Under the pieces are notes generated by a model. That model was not told the origin of the DNA. It searched no databases and worked only from the letters and a program-made list of their open reading frames with translations. The position numbers and the translations under genes were made by a program. This document shows positions 45,801 to 58,019 of a stretch of DNA of 64,000 bases, in pieces; the first letter of the stretch is position 1; every line of letters begins with the position of its first letter. Source of the DNA: Blepharisma japonicum (taxonomy: Eukaryota; Ciliophora; Heterotrichea; Heterotrichida; Blepharismidae); assembly GCA_949751835.1 (NCBI GenBank), contig CATKHK010000051.1, positions 124,001 through 188,000 on the forward strand. The letters run 5' to 3'.

Positions 45801-47084
45801 TGAAGTTATTGCAAAGGCTCTGAAATTGTCAATGAAAATTTATTAAATGTGTGGAGTTTTGATAACGAGCCAAAGCAAAACAAAATGAATTTAAACGATG
45901 CTACTGATTTATTTTTAACAAATGTAGGCTCTATTTAGGCCAGACTATTTGCAAAGAATGCTGGAAATTCTACAGACTATAAAAAGCAATTGATGTTTTT
46001 ATTTGCAAATGGCTTAGGAGATATGGTTACGCAAACCAATTCATCATTATATGATCTTGTGGATTGCGAAATTAACAGAATCAGCCAGATTTCAGATTCA
46101 ATAACTATTTACTTAGTTATAGGTATCTGCGTCCTTGGACTCTGCGCGATTGGCTTAGCAGGAGGTATTTGATTTATTAATAAAAAATACAATGATATCT
46201 GAAATTTTATCAGAACCATAGCAAATGCTTCATATTTTGACTTGAAAAGTGCCTGCATAGATCGGCTTCTTTTGACCCATGGAGCTGATTATATTTTAGA
46301 GTCTGATTTTCCAAAAAAGGCTTTTCAAGAGCCCTTGAAATTCAAAGTATATTGAAAATATCTCAAATGATTATCTGTTTTCTTTATAACTTCTACAATT
46401 TATTACATTATAGTTCATGCAGTTCTTTATTCACGCTGTGAGTCGCTCCTTAAACATCGTCCTATAGAGCTTACAAGATATATTCAGCGACGAGTATCTT
46501 TATCAAATATGGAGCTATGGTCAAGAGAAGTAGAATTGGAAAATACATCGATAAGCATACAAAATTTATTTCCAGCATCCTTTGACTTTAAAGATCCTTC
46601 TAAGGAGCAAGATGAGGCTTTTACTTTTTTGAGATATACTAGTTGAGTTTTAGAAGTAAATATTCCTTCTATGTATAAAAATATGAAGGAGCTAGTTTTT
46701 GTTAATGGAAACTCTTCAACTTATTATGCCAATTATGGAAATTACGCAGCGATTAATATATTTGCCTTTGATGGGCTAGCGCTTCAGTATAACACTGATT
46801 TGAAGTATAATATGGTTTGAACTGATAATTTGATATCGCTCAAAATATCATTGCAAAACAATTATCAAATTATTAACGAAAACTCCAAAAAGGTCATTAC
46901 AGATCAGAGAAATCTAATAACCTACTCAGTTGTCGTTTATTCGATTTTTACTATGTTTTTATATTTTTTATTCTATTTACCATTATTATCAAGAGAAACC
47001 AAAAATTTAGAAAGGTTCCAAATAGTTGTTTCACTTATACCAGACGCATCAAAAGTAAAAAGAAAAAAAGATATTCTTAATTAA
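42900..47084 (+). CDS. PAS-containing multipass membrane protein (TmcB/TmcC-like), copy C, two introns
   Basis: 1,384 residues after removing introns at 45531-45545 and 45924-45938. The start is the ATG at 42900 (MLDEDIDAETKK); the first ~440 codons are rich in TGA Trp, which hides the frame from standard-code searches. It matches A and B: membrane block with YEWFTADICHYHATKNLIS, linker (WEANYCIWNMKN, SIEGDIQEW), PAS (LISANKNDFGKIVIINDKA ... GSDFSDYIPPPFAYGHAEIA), Ser-rich linker with DSSSAQNSSSQGNQS, then the C-terminal membrane half (VAMVAMNIAIFIYIYDAVSH; ITIYLVIGICVLGLCAIGLA). The conserved Trp of the EG[ED]IQEW block is TGA in all three copies. The signature block differs most here, so C may be the oldest branch or the fastest evolving. 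Confidence 0.83.
45531..45545 (+). other. Intron, 15 nt, phase 0
   Basis: GTATCTGATATTTAG, gene C, between LILT and IVAMVA. Confidence 0.93.
45924..45938 (+). other. Intron, 15 nt, phase 0
   Basis: GTAGGCTCTATTTAG, gene C, between LFLTN and ARLFAK. Confidence 0.93.
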
Positions 47085-47208
47085 TAGGCATTATAGAGAG
47101 TTGATAATAATAAAAAGGTTCTAGCTTGCATCCAAGACTATAAGCTCTCTTAAAGAGCATACCTAATTATATTAATAAAAATTCCCATAATCTGTTTATT
47201 TAAGGCCA

Positions 47209-48504
47209 TTATTCCTCTTTGAACTGGGAAAATGAGACTCCCACATTAATTTCTTTAGATAAATTCAAGATCTTCGAGATACCTACAATTTTTTTGACAG
47301 CTTCTTCTTCATCTTGTTCTGTGATTGCATCAATATCGCTTCTCCTAATAATTTCTTTGGCTTCCTGCCAATTTGTGCCACAAAGTCTTGCCACAATTGG
47401 CTTTGTCAAATGAATTTTGTGAGCGGCAGATACAAGTCCATGGGCAATGATATCACATCTCATGATCCCACCAAAAATATTGATTAAAATTCCATCAACT
47501 TGATCATTAGTTTGAAGGATTCTTAGTGCATTCACAATTTGATCTTCTTGAGCTCCACCGCCGACATCTAAGAAGTTTGCAGGGTTTCCACCAACCAATT
47601 TAATTAGATCCATTGTGGCCATGGCCAATCCAGCTCCATTTACTAAGCAACCAATATTTCCGTCCATTGCAATATAGCTAAGCCCATGCTTTTGAGATTC
47701 AATTTCATTTTGATTTTCTTGTCTCAAATCTCTTTGAGAATAAATTCCTTTTTGTCTGAACGAAGCATTTTCATCGAAATTCAGCTTTGCATCACAGACA
47801 AGAATCCTGTTATCATCAGTTATTCCTAGCGGGTTAATTTCAAGCTGAATCATATCCAATTCTGCGAAAGACTTATAAAGGTTGCGTAGAATTTCTTCAA
47901 AGCTCCCTAGAAGTCCTTTTTCAAGACTCAGCGCTGCAGCAGCTTTTTCCACCACATCAGGAGTGATTCCTTTATGAAGGTTTATAGCGATATTATGGAT
48001 TTCATGCGGTTCTTTCGCAGCGACTTCTTCTATATCCATTCCTCCTTTTGGAGAAGCTACAAGTACTGGACCACCAAATTTTCTGTCTAATAAAATTGCT
48101 AGATAAAGTTCTTTTTTCAAAGACACTTTTTCAGCTATCATCACTTGATCGCATGGTTTGCCCTTAGCACCAGTTTGCTTGGTTACTAGAGTTTGCCCAA
48201 TCATTTTTGAAGCAATTTCTTTGACATTATCTACAGGACATACATGGACTCCTCCTTTGAATTGACTGGGGACGAAATGCCCTTTTCCTCTCCCACCTGC
48301 TAATACTTGAGCTTTTACAACTACTTCTGGAATTCCAAGTTTTTGGGCTTGCAAAACAGCTTCGTCTGGGGTTACTGCGACAAGAGAAATAGGAGTAGGA
48401 ACTTTATACTTGTTTAATACTTGAATACTCTGATATTCATGAAGGTTATAGTTTCTAGACATAATCTTCTGAAGGGAAGGTGCTCTTAATAGCCTTGAAA
48501 ACAT
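47209..48504 (-). CDS. SUCLA2: Succinyl-CoA ligase (ADP-forming type) beta subunit, mitochondrial
   Basis: 431 residues, TAA stop, no TGA codon. A short N-terminal presequence rich in Arg and Leu (MFSRLLRAPSLQKIMSRNY) fits mitochondrial import. The ATP-grasp domain follows: NLHEYQSIQVLNKYKVPTP, VVKAQVLAGGRGKGHF, IAEKVSLKKELYLAI, then the Mg-binding ELDMIQLEINPLGI. The C-terminal ligase domain has GNIGCLVNGAGLAMATMDLI, NFLDVGGGA and IFGGIMRCDIIAHG. With the alpha subunit it makes succinate and a nucleoside triphosphate from succinyl-CoA in the citric acid cycle. ADP versus GDP use is not decidable from the sequence seen. Length is normal for the family. Confidence 0.96.
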   Translation of the reverse strand: MFSRLLRAPSLQKIMSRNYNLHEYQSIQVLNKYKVPTPISLVAVTPDEAVLQAQKLGIPEVVVKAQVLAGGRGKGHFVPSQFKGGVHVCPVDNVKEIASKMIGQTLVTKQTGAKGKPCDQVMIAEKVSLKKELYLAILLDRKFGGPVLVASPKGGMDIEEVAAKEPHEIHNIAINLHKGITPDVVEKAAAALSLEKGLLGSFEEILRNLYKSFAELDMIQLEINPLGITDDNRILVCDAKLNFDENASFRQKGIYSQRDLRQENQNEIESQKHGLSYIAMDGNIGCLVNGAGLAMATMDLIKLVGGNPANFLDVGGGAQEDQIVNALRILQTNDQVDGILINIFGGIMRCDIIAHGLVSAAHKIHLTKPIVARLCGTNWQEAKEIIRRSDIDAITEQDEEEAVKKIVGISKILNLSKEINVGVSFSQFKEE

Positions 48505-49490
48505 ATTTAATTATTCAAATTTCGCAGAGATAAATTAATTTAGATAAATTATTAAAAAGAATGACTATATAATGGTCATAAATTTATTATCATCTGCAAA
48601 AATTTAAAAAGGTAGGCTATTTAAGGGTATCTGCCTTGCATCAGATCATATGAGAGGAGTCTGCAAGTCCTTGAGGGTTTTTGAATGGAAGAAAACTATC
48701 CAAGTGTTAATGCTGGTTCAAAGGAGGGAGATAACTCGCTGTTCAGAGAGGAGGCTGTTCTCGATGAGTCAACAAGGAAATATGAGATTGAAGTTAGTTA
48801 ATAAGAGTAATCTCGCCATAATCATTCATTATCATCTGATAGCTCAACAATTTTGAGAATTGTTGGGTAAGGAAATTGATATTTTTACGATAGGCATATA
48901 AATAATATCAAAAATCTTTTGAATTTCTTTTTACCTGCTTTCTATCTGCAGGGAATCTTCAAATCTTGGATCAGGTGAGGGCAGATCATTTTTCTTTTTT
49001 TAAAAGCTCAACGAATTTTCATTGGCCTTAACGAAATAAGTAGTCAAAATTAATTTTGCTTCTAGAGCATCAGTAATATTGTAAAATGAGTATATTATTG
49101 AGGAAAATTTAGAAATTTGCAAATAATTTATATTGCTAGAATTCTTGGCTATTATAATATAAAAAGGTATCATCATAATTTGCCATTAGTCAAAATCTTA
49201 TTAGTAAATATCATAATATTGGATAATTAATAATTAATTTTGGAAAAATAAATTTGTATTTAGAGGATCTGGATGAATAAAATTTAATTCAAATCTATAA
49301 ATGATTTTGAAAATATAAAAATTATTATTCTGTCTATGAGTATGCCCCATTAAATTTTCTATTTTAAAATCTAATCTTTCTCGACATATCTGTATTGAAA
49401 TAAAATGCATGATTTTGAAATGAATAGAATTTAATATTAATCATTTATGAGATTTTTAAATAAATTCCTTATGATTAACCTATCCTCTCT
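48505..49490. other. Long intergenic region with weak short ORFs
   Basis: Lies between the 5' end of the succinyl-CoA ligase gene and the 3' end of GCN5. A 38-codon ORF at 48685-48801 (MEENYPSVNAGSKEGDNSLF..., ending in TAA) looks acidic and protein-like; an overlapping 84-codon frame at 48650-48904 is Arg/Cys-rich and looks like a shadow. A short inverted repeat CAACAATT/AATTGTTG occurs near 48845-48865. The rest is AT-rich. I do not call a gene with confidence. Confidence 0.4.
48685..48801 (+). CDS. Doubtful 38-residue ORF
   Basis: ATG to TAA, acidic and hydrophilic, GC-richer than its surroundings. It could be a small gene or the left-over N-terminus of a lost one. No family recognised. 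Confidence 0.2.
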   Translation: MEENYPSVNAGSKEGDNSLFREEAVLDESTRKYEIEVS

Positions 49491-50510
49491 TTATTGGCAC
49501 GATTCTTTTAGCTGGTCTAAAAATGGCTTGATGATCCCTTCCAGCTTGTCAGCCATCTTATAATAAACTGTGTCTTTTTTATTATAAATCCTGCAATTCT
49601 TGAACATCCTTTCAACATCATCCACAAACTTTTGAACATCATAATGCCCCCTGTCAACGTTTTCTTTCATCGTTTTCAAATCCATTGGCTCTTTGATAAT
49701 CTCATAATAATCAGGAGCTACATCACTTCCCACAGGCTCTCTAAAAGGCCATGAAGAGTTATCAGCTAGCATTTGGTCAATAATAAAATGAAAGCAGCTG
49801 GCTTTAGCATCTTTTTCTTCTTCCTGATAAAAAACTTCTTGATTAGGGTCATAATTGACTTCTTTTAGTCCAGGAACTTCTTCATAAGTGCAACTTCCAT
49901 TATCAATTAAGCTTTGGCAAGGCTCTCTTTCAACCTGATATAATGAAATTTTTGCAATTTGTTCTTTTACATATTCCAGCTGCTCTCTAATATCATGATT
50001 TATTACTGTATAGTCGATATCTGCATCTAGCTTGCACACCATAAGTGTCCCACCATCATAATCCTTTATGTATCCTTTTCATATAGATTCTGGCAAAACT
50101 GGCTCTACTTCAGTGGTAAAGCCTTGCTTTTTGAAATATCCCAGAGCAAAATTGTCAGCATAAGTTAAAAAGTATCTTATTCCTTCTTTCATTACGTAAT
50201 TTTTTAGGTTATTCATAAGCTGTGTTCCATATCCTTTTACTTGCTCAGAAAAAGTCACTGCAAGAAAGGCGATTTCAGAGAAAACTTGCCGCTCGAAATA
50301 CCTAAAACAAACTCCGCCAATAATTAGATCACCCTTAAAAGCGACCATGCTTTTATGGTTTCTATCAAGAACGAGCCTTACTATGTATTCGCCAGGCATT
50401 TTTGGCAGCTGCTTCCTGAATATGTTTTTGAGCTTAATTAGCGAAATAAGATGCTCTGGAACGCCATCATTTGTGATAATTTTGTAGTGAAGAGGCTGGT
50501 CTGCTTCCAT
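49491..50510 (-). CDS. GCN5: GCN5-type histone acetyltransferase with bromodomain
   Basis: 339 residues, one TGA Trp joining the halves (after LPESI), TAA stop. The acetyltransferase domain covers about residues 1-160: VFSEIAFLAV (catalytic Glu in the FSEIAF strand), the acetyl-CoA loop QVKGYGTQLMN and YFKKQGFTTEVE. The bromodomain covers about 235-335: WPFREPVGSDVAPDYYEII, PMDLKTMKENV and NCRIYN, with the acetyl-lysine-binding Asn. The enzyme acetylates histone H3 within SAGA-type complexes in the nucleus and binds acetyl-lysine through the bromodomain. It is shorter than yeast Gcn5 (about 440), lacking the N-terminal extension. An upstream GNAT start was taken at MEADQPLHYKII. Confidence 0.95.
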
Positions 50511-50534
50511 TAAGATTATAAATTTCAGTAAATC

Positions 50535-51965
50535 TTAATTAAAATTATAAAAAATCTTTAAAGTCCCTTGAGAACTGATTGTAAAAATCACTTCTTTGAC
50601 TTGATTTAGTTTAAATTTTGAGTTTGCTAATGATACAACTCGTTTAGGAGAGAACATTGAGAATTCCGCTGTTTTTTGGCTTCTTGGTCCGAAAGCTTGA
50701 AAATTATTGTTTTTTTCTGGGTCTTTTTCAGAGTTCTCACCAAGAGTTTTCCATATGAAAAATTTCCCCTTTTCTGAGCCACATATAATGTGGTCAAAAT
50801 CTGAAGAAAAACTAGCAGAAATTGGAAGCTTGGTGTTTGAGGTTCCTTTATATTTTTGTATTAGACTGTTGGTTTTGTATTGAAAAAGTCTCAGCCTCGA
50901 GTCATTTGTGGTAATTAGAAGTAAATCATTATCAGTGAATTCAAGCCCTGTGACCTTTTTGCCAAAGCATTTAAAACCGGAGCGATTGCGGGATTTCAGA
51001 ATTGAATGGAAACGTAAACGTAAGTCGGAATTTGGACTTTGATAAAGCATCACTTTTCCGTGAGATAGGCCAGCAGCGAGAAAATCGCCCAGTGGTGAAT
51101 ATTTAATTATATAAATATCGCCTGCAACCTTATAGTTGGCTTCGACCTGCCCAGATGTAATGTTGAAAATCCTTATGATACGATCTTCAGCTGCAGTTGC
51201 AAAGTATCCTGAAATTGTTGGATGAAAACATACAGAATGAACAGGACATGGGTGCTGATATGTAAAAATAGGATTTTCACTTTTGTTCCATAATCTTACA
51301 GTACAATCCAATGAAGCTGATATTAAAAGGCCAGCTTGGTTTCAGCTGAGATCAGTAACTTTATCTGTGTGATGGGTTAAAATCTGAGCTGGGGTTGACT
51401 TTAAAATCCTGTTTTCATTTATCATGAGGTCTACGTCATATATTGAAATGATACCAGAATTTCCAGTTACAGCGAGATGTTTGGAGCTTTCACTGAATTT
51501 CATGATCCAAGCCTCATTTTTTGAATTTCTCACTACATTTAACTCTTGCACTAAGTGTAAATTTGAAAAACTGATATCGTCTATTATTTCTGATTTCAAT
51601 CTTGATGGGAAGTCATGGACATCAACTCCACTTTTAAGTGAAAAAGATTTTTGCACTGATCTGATTGATGTGCGATCAGAACTTAGACCAAGACTTTCAT
51701 GAATCGATCCTGAGTCTCTGTAGTCAGATATCGATGTAATGGATTTTACAAAAGGGAACCTTATATTTTCTTGAGGATTTGAGCCTATTGATGCCTTTTC
51801 TAATTCCAAAGGTGATTCAAAAGCATCAAAAAATTCTTCTCTTTCTCCTCCTTCACGATGATCGTCTGATGCTATCATAAATTTTGTGAGATTTATTTTA
51901 ATGAAACTGTAAGAGTAGTGATAAATGATTAATTTCTTAATAGGCAAGCCTTGGTTGTTAAGCAT
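50535..51965 (-). CDS. WD40-repeat protein, WDR44-like
   Basis: 476 residues from the first ATG; a Met at about 51878 (MIASDDHREGG) is an equally likely start, giving 447 residues. One TGA Trp joins the two pieces (after KVTDLS). About six to seven WD blades are seen: EAWIMKFSESSKHLAVTGNSG, ASLDCTVRLWNKS, HSVCFHPTISGYFATAAEDR, DIYIIKYSPLGDFLAAGLSHG, VTGLEFTDNDLLLITTNDSR and ISASFSSDFDHIICGSEKGK. The blade with TNDSRLRLFQ followed by LIQKYKG matches WDR44, a Rab11-binding protein of recycling endosomes. The acidic N-terminus (EREEFFDAFESPLE) may bind partners. It lies 24 bp downstream of the preceding reading on the same strand as GCN5. Confidence 0.85.
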
Positions 51966-52959
51966 ATAAAAAATGATTTCTCTTTAAATAAAAGTTTATA
52001 GGGGTATAATGCTGATCCTTAATATACCTGAAAGAAGGCTATATTTTCTCTTCTTCGAAGAAAGAGTAAGGAATCAAATTCAAATCATCAATCATTGTAA
52101 ATTTACCAGAACTCAAAGCTTATATGAGTATGATTTATTATATACATAAGATTGTAGGCATATTATAGGATAATGCTTATCTATAAACAAGGAAGGAATG
52201 TTGGGCGGATTAAGTATATGTAAGAGCTTCTACTAACGATCAAGGAAGCTCCAAGATGTTTAGCTAGCTCAATTTCTATTGGATGTCTCTTTGATGATTG
52301 ATTAGAAATATCCATTTATTATTAGAATTAGAAATCAGGCCAATTTTTGATTCCATTTTAAGCTTAGGTATATATTAAAATTCAAGTAGACTAAATAAAT
52401 CAACTGCAATTTTTAAAATTGGCAAAAATTTATTTTAACTTTTAGTTTAAGCTCATAAGATATTATGCACAATTATTACTCATAAGCATAATAAAGAGTT
52501 TTAAAAATGTTGCGCAAATGCTGGTGTATTGCCAACTTTATAAAAATAAATTATTAAAGGGTTTAAGCAGGAAAAAAAATATTATGTGAATTTATAAATA
52601 TCTCTCTTCATAGAATTTGGTTTGAATTCACAACATTTTCCATTATAATTTCAAGATAATCCATTTGAGAATCCAACCATTGTAAAAATATTTTAAGAGA
52701 AATAATAAGTTGATCTTCTTAGTTTAATTGAAAATTTTATATAAGTTACAAAAATAAATGGCTTCTGGATATTTGTCCTAATCCAGGTCTCTCTTTGCAA
52801 GAGAAAGCTCATTTACCCACAAAACATTTTAATCCATAAAATATTTTTATTTTGAAATTTTCTCACATTTAATATAATTGAAGTCCCATTAAATCCCTAA
52901 TTCTGTAATCCTTTTTTATAAGGCCATAATCAATACTGATTGCAATCCATTTTGTGATA
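51966..52959. other. Long intergenic region between divergent genes
   Basis: Shared 5' flank of the WDR44-like gene and the phosphodiesterase. AT-rich, with many stops in all frames. No RNA gene, repeat or convincing remnant recognised. Confidence 0.55.
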
Positions 52960-55900
52960 ATGAATAACTCTATTGAATTCCTATCAAGCGAATTTCAGCA
53001 AAAAAATTTATTGCTGCCCGCAGGCTCTGGAGACATTATTCTCTTCATTGCCAAGAGCTTATCGAAACTCTTCTCAATCTCACAAATTACTTACAAAAAT
53101 CTGGAGCAAAATCTGATAAAGTCATGCAAAATCCTAACGAATGCTTCTTGGGTTGAAGTCTTAATAAAAGACCAAAACAAGTTGCGTGTCTTAGGTGACA
53201 AACAGCAAAAAGAATTTTTTGAAATAAATTCAAACTCTTTACCTGGGTTTGTTGCCGAAAATAAATTATTCCAAATTATAAATAACCCTCAATCTTCTCC
53301 TTTTTACTCAAGCTTTGGAGACAAATTGCTCCCATTCAGCCGAGAACATGAATGTTTCACTGAACCAAGCTCTGTGTGTGCAATCCCAGTCTTTTCTGGA
53401 TCCGAAGAATTGATGGGTGTGGTAATCCTCTACAACAAGCTCAACCACAAAATGGAAAAGGCACAATTTGTCCATAACGATGTGCTTACTGTGCAAGCAA
53501 GTGCTTTGCTGCTATTTGAGCTGTTTAACTATTCAAAGTTTTTCAATAAACTTCAGCAATCAAATACCCAGTTATTGAGCAATGAAGAAGAAAATATGCA
53601 AATCAGCCAATTATCAAGCCAACTAACAAGGAGAAAAAATCTGCTTGCAAGAGCCAAAGAATTGATAAAAACAGAGAATGTGATCACTGATGAAATGATC
53701 AAGCTGCTCTCAGACTGTATGAAAGCACAAGCCACAGTATTATATCTAAATGTTAGCCAAGAACTTGAACCTGTTTTTGTATATGGGACAAACAATGAGC
53801 AAGAACAATTATCAATCATAAAATCACAAACATCGAAATTTACAGGGTTTACTGAGAAAAAAGTGCTGAATATTCCTGATTTGTCAGCAGATCCTTTGTG
53901 AGGAGAACGCCCAATGCTTTTTCATTCCCTTTTGTCATGTCCTATTCTTGATATAAATAAACAAACAATGGGTGTAATTGAATTCTTCAGAAATACTCCA
54001 TTTACAGAGCTCGAAGAAAAATGCGGGGAAAGCTTAATGAGAACCCTCAGAAAAATCCCTCACAGTAAATGAAATTTGATGTCTTCTCTTAATGAATGAT
54101 CCTCAAATTCTTATAGAGATATCAACATCAAGGTGAAGTCTTTATATTGTTTTTCACTGGATCCTGAGCACCTCTACGATTATTCTCATCTTTTTGACCA
54201 AATCCGCAAAAGTTTCCGCAAGCTCATTTCTTATGACTCTTGCACAATTTATATTGCAGACCAAAAGAAAATGATTTTGTGGACCAAAAAGTTTGGAAGT
54301 CCAGAAACAGTAGTAGCTCCGATAATTATTGACTCCCTTATTGGCCACACGTATTTTTCAAAGCGTGCTATAGTTTTGCCTACAGAAGAGCCATTAGCAA
54401 TTTCTGATATGCAGGTATACAAGCAAAAAAACGTTTTATGCTTCCCCATGCAAAGTAACTTAGTTGATTACCCTGTAATCGGGTTATTATTGTTTATAAG
54501 GTCAAATCAAAGCTTTCAGCAATCTGACATTGAGACTGTAAATCATTTCTCAATCAGGCTTGCAAAGACTTTTGAAAATATATATGTAAATAGTTTTCAT
54601 ATAGATAGCATGAAACCTCTCGACCAGGACGAAAAATTTCAAATTATTGAGCAGTCTTCGTCAGCAAGCTCAGAGACGAAGAGAATCAATATTTTGACAA
54701 GTGCACATAGGTCTGGAAACGAAGATAGAGATATCACTACAATATGAAAAAGCAGCGTGGCTATTGATTTTCTTTTACAAGTAGATTTAATACCAAAGCA
54801 GAAGCTTGATAGGCTGGCAAGATTTAGGGCGATAATTGAACAATCAGGAAACCCTATTGCTGCATTTGCTAAAAATCTAGGAATAGTAATCCCTTGCCAG
54901 CAATCTGCATTTTTCTTGAAAGAAACTACAGATGACCAGCTGTTTAACATCACCAATGAAAGTCTTTACAAGTCTGCAGGGTTTATAAATATTTGTATAA
55001 GCAATAATCAAACGATTGTACATAGAGAGGGCGCTTATAAGCATCCTCATTTTGACAGCCACATTGACAGTTTAGGGGCTATAGATTCAATAGAGAGCAT
55101 TATGAGTATCCCTATTTCCAATTTCTATGGAGGAGTAGATGGAGTAATCAGCTTTGTGAATTCTCCTGACAGATTCCCTGTTGAAGACATGTTTTTAGCT
55201 CAGTATATTTCTTTAATTCCAAGAGAAATTTTGCAAGCTAAAGATGGGTCCATTGCAAATTGGCAGCAAATACTAAAAGAAGGAAGAAGGCATAAAATGC
55301 TTCAGCAATGATATAAGCAGGTTTTCACTGTTGCTAATGCTGCACAGTACAAGCAAGTTTTAGCAAAAGATATCTTGCAAAGGATTGCAGGGGAAAATAC
55401 ACTAGACATGCTTGTAAAGTCTTCTCTGCAAATTATGTGTGCCTTAACAAATAGTGAATTTTCAAGAATTATCGTAAAAGATGGTTGAGAATACTCACAA
55501 TATACAACGGAAGGGAGAACTGTCTTGCTGATAGACGAACATCAAGAAAGCATCTTCCAGCGAATTTTGGAAACACAAAGCCCAATGAGCTTGGGGAGAA
55601 ACGATTCTAGAGAAAACTCAATGTTCGTGCCTTATAGCTCTGATGGGAAAACAATTATAATAGAGTTGTGAAATAAAAAAGACGAATCTTTGTCACTCCC
55701 ATGTAATTATTCGAGAGAGGATGAAATTATAGTGGGAACTTTAGGAAAAGTTGTGGCAAATGCTCTGTATTGCAGCTCTACAAATAATTCTGAAACTTTA
55801 TCAAACTTGCGTCAAACTTTAAGAAATTTCACATTTAACATGAATACTCAACCTTTTATCAGCACAATCAGAAACGCCGCACAAAGACTGCTTGGCTGTG

Positions 55901-57984
55901 ACCGTGGAACTGTGTTTATAAGAGAAGGCAAGTCGCTTATAGTAAAAGCTCAAGGCATAGAACAAGAAATCCCAGTTGGTTTTTCATGCCCAATAGGAAA
56001 AGGTATTGTAGGATATGTCGCACAAACTGGTGTAACAGAAAATATCAAAGATGTCTACCAAGACCAAAGGTTTAATAAGGAAGTAGATTTGATAACTGGC
56101 TATAAGACTTCTAATATGCTTTGCATGCCTGTTCTTGATTCCCAAGGAGAAGTGATTGCAGCTTTACAAATGATCAATAAAAAGCAAGGACATTTCGATA
56201 AAAGTGATGAAGAAACACTAGAAATTTTCTCAGAAATGGTGTCTACAGTCATGCAAAATTGGAATTTATTCCAGAAAACTATTGAAGAAAGAACTAGGCT
56301 GATGAATATTTTGAATAGCATTGGAAATTATATTTTGGTGCTGAATAGTGATGGAAAGCTGGATTATGCAAATAAGTCATTTGAAGGAATTTTTGGAGTT
56401 TCTGAAAAAGTAGCAAAAAATGCTTATTATGCAAGCTGGCTGAAATATAATAGACAGCTGGTAATTGATGTGACAAATATTTATCAGTTTCCAAATAAAA
56501 GGATACATAGGAATTCACAGAGAATTTTGGCAATGCCTATGCACAAGAGCACGTCAATTCCGAACTTCAAAACTTATAATTTCGCAGTCGAGTCTAAATA
56601 CCAAATTTTCAATTACACTTTGGCCGCCTTGCAAGATTTTTCAACCTTAGAAGCAGCTGGCGTTATCATCATTTTAGAAGATGCAACAGCAATTGAAGAG
56701 CTTAACTCCAAATTCAAGGCTATGCAAAGCCAACTAATGGCTTTAACAAACCCAGTCCAGACAGAAACATCTCTTCAGCGATGCATAAACAAGCTTTCTT
56801 TGATTTCTGGAGAACTTGAACAATCCTCTGAAATTTCTTCACAACTGCAAGAAATCATTAGCACCCTTAAGCGTGGGAATCTAAATAGAGCTGAAGTAAA
56901 ATTGCCACTTGAATTAAAATCATTGGAATCCGAGCTTAAAGGCCGCCTCAAAGAATATGCAGAATTTTCTCAGCCAAACTCTATAAGGGAGCCATTTAAA
57001 TTACGTAAAAGTATTTCTGATGAAAACTCAGGTATGTTAGGAGTCCCAATGGAGTCTTTGAGAAGCTGAACATTGAATTCTTTTGAAATCGAAGACCACT
57101 TCAAATATGTCAAAGCAATGCTTATTGATTTTGACTTAATGAAGCAGTTCCAAATCAAGGCAAGCCGACTGAAATCTTTCTATAACCGCGTTAAAGAAAA
57201 CTACCCATCTAACCCTTTCCATAACTTCTTCCATGCCTTTTCAGTAATGCATTCCTGCTATTTAGTTTTGCGTAATACAAAAGCTGAAGAAACCTTTAAT
57301 AACTCAGAAATCCTCGCTATGCTCGTCTCCTCAGTATGCCACGACTTAGGCCATACAGGTCATAACAATGCGTTTGAAGTAAATTCCAGCTCAGAATATG
57401 CGATTTCTTATAATGATAAATCTGTGCTCGAAAATTTTCACTCTGCTTCCACCTTTAGAATATTGAGAGACCATTCATGCAATATTTTTGAAAATCTTCC
57501 TCACGATTTATACCGCTCAGTCAGAAAACTTATGATCGAATGCATATTAGGGACTGATATGATTAGGCATTTTACTATGATTTCTAATATGACGGCGAGG
57601 TTTAAAGACTTAGAAGACCATCCATTGGGAACTTTAGAAGATGATATAGAAAAACTTGCAGCTTTTATTGTACATACTGCTGATCTTGCGCATCCAAGCA
57701 AGGATTTCACACAGTATTCGAGGTTTTCGAGGCTTGTCTGTGAAGAATTCACTCATCAGTATAATGAAGAAGTACAAAATGGGCTGCCAACCCACGAATT
57801 CATGAAAGGACTGGATGAGCCTAAGGCTTACTTTAAGAACGAGCTAGGATTTTTAACAGTCATTGTGAAGCCACTCTGGGAGTGTCTAGGCTTATGACTG
57901 AGCCCAGGGATTGACCAATGTCTGATAAACTTGAATGAAAATATCAGGAAATATCAACAAAAATCTCAGGAGTTGTTAGGTTAA
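52960..57984 (+). CDS. GAF-PAS 3',5'-cyclic-nucleotide phosphodiesterase, giant form
   Basis: 1,674 residues, intron-free, TAA stop; about ten TGA Trp join the ORF pieces. Several GAF-type domains occupy the first ~1,100 residues. The clearest is at about 955-1105, with LGCDRGTVFIRE, CPIGKGIVGYVAQTG, MLCMPVLDSQGEVIAALQMI and the NKxxFxxxDE-type NKKQGHFDKSDEE; at least three weaker GAF-like units precede it. A PAS-like domain follows (ILVLNSDGKLDYANKSFEGI). The class I PDE catalytic domain lies at about 1400-1660: HNFFHAFSVMH, the signature SVCHDLGHTGHNN (His1461, Asp1462) and HTADLAHPSK. It should hydrolyse cAMP and/or cGMP, with GAF domains as allosteric nucleotide sensors. Usual PDE2/5/6/10/11 proteins have two GAFs and ~900 residues, so this one is much larger. 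ATG at 52960 is the first in frame. Confidence 0.93.
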
Positions 57985-58019
57985 GTATTTTGTTAAATAA
58001 ACATTAATTTGTATAGTAA

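Noticed and set aside
48650-48904. 84-codon Arg/Cys-rich plus-strand ORF
   Set aside because: Composition typical of a wrong frame; the overlapping short acidic frame looks more natural, and neither has a homolog I recognise.
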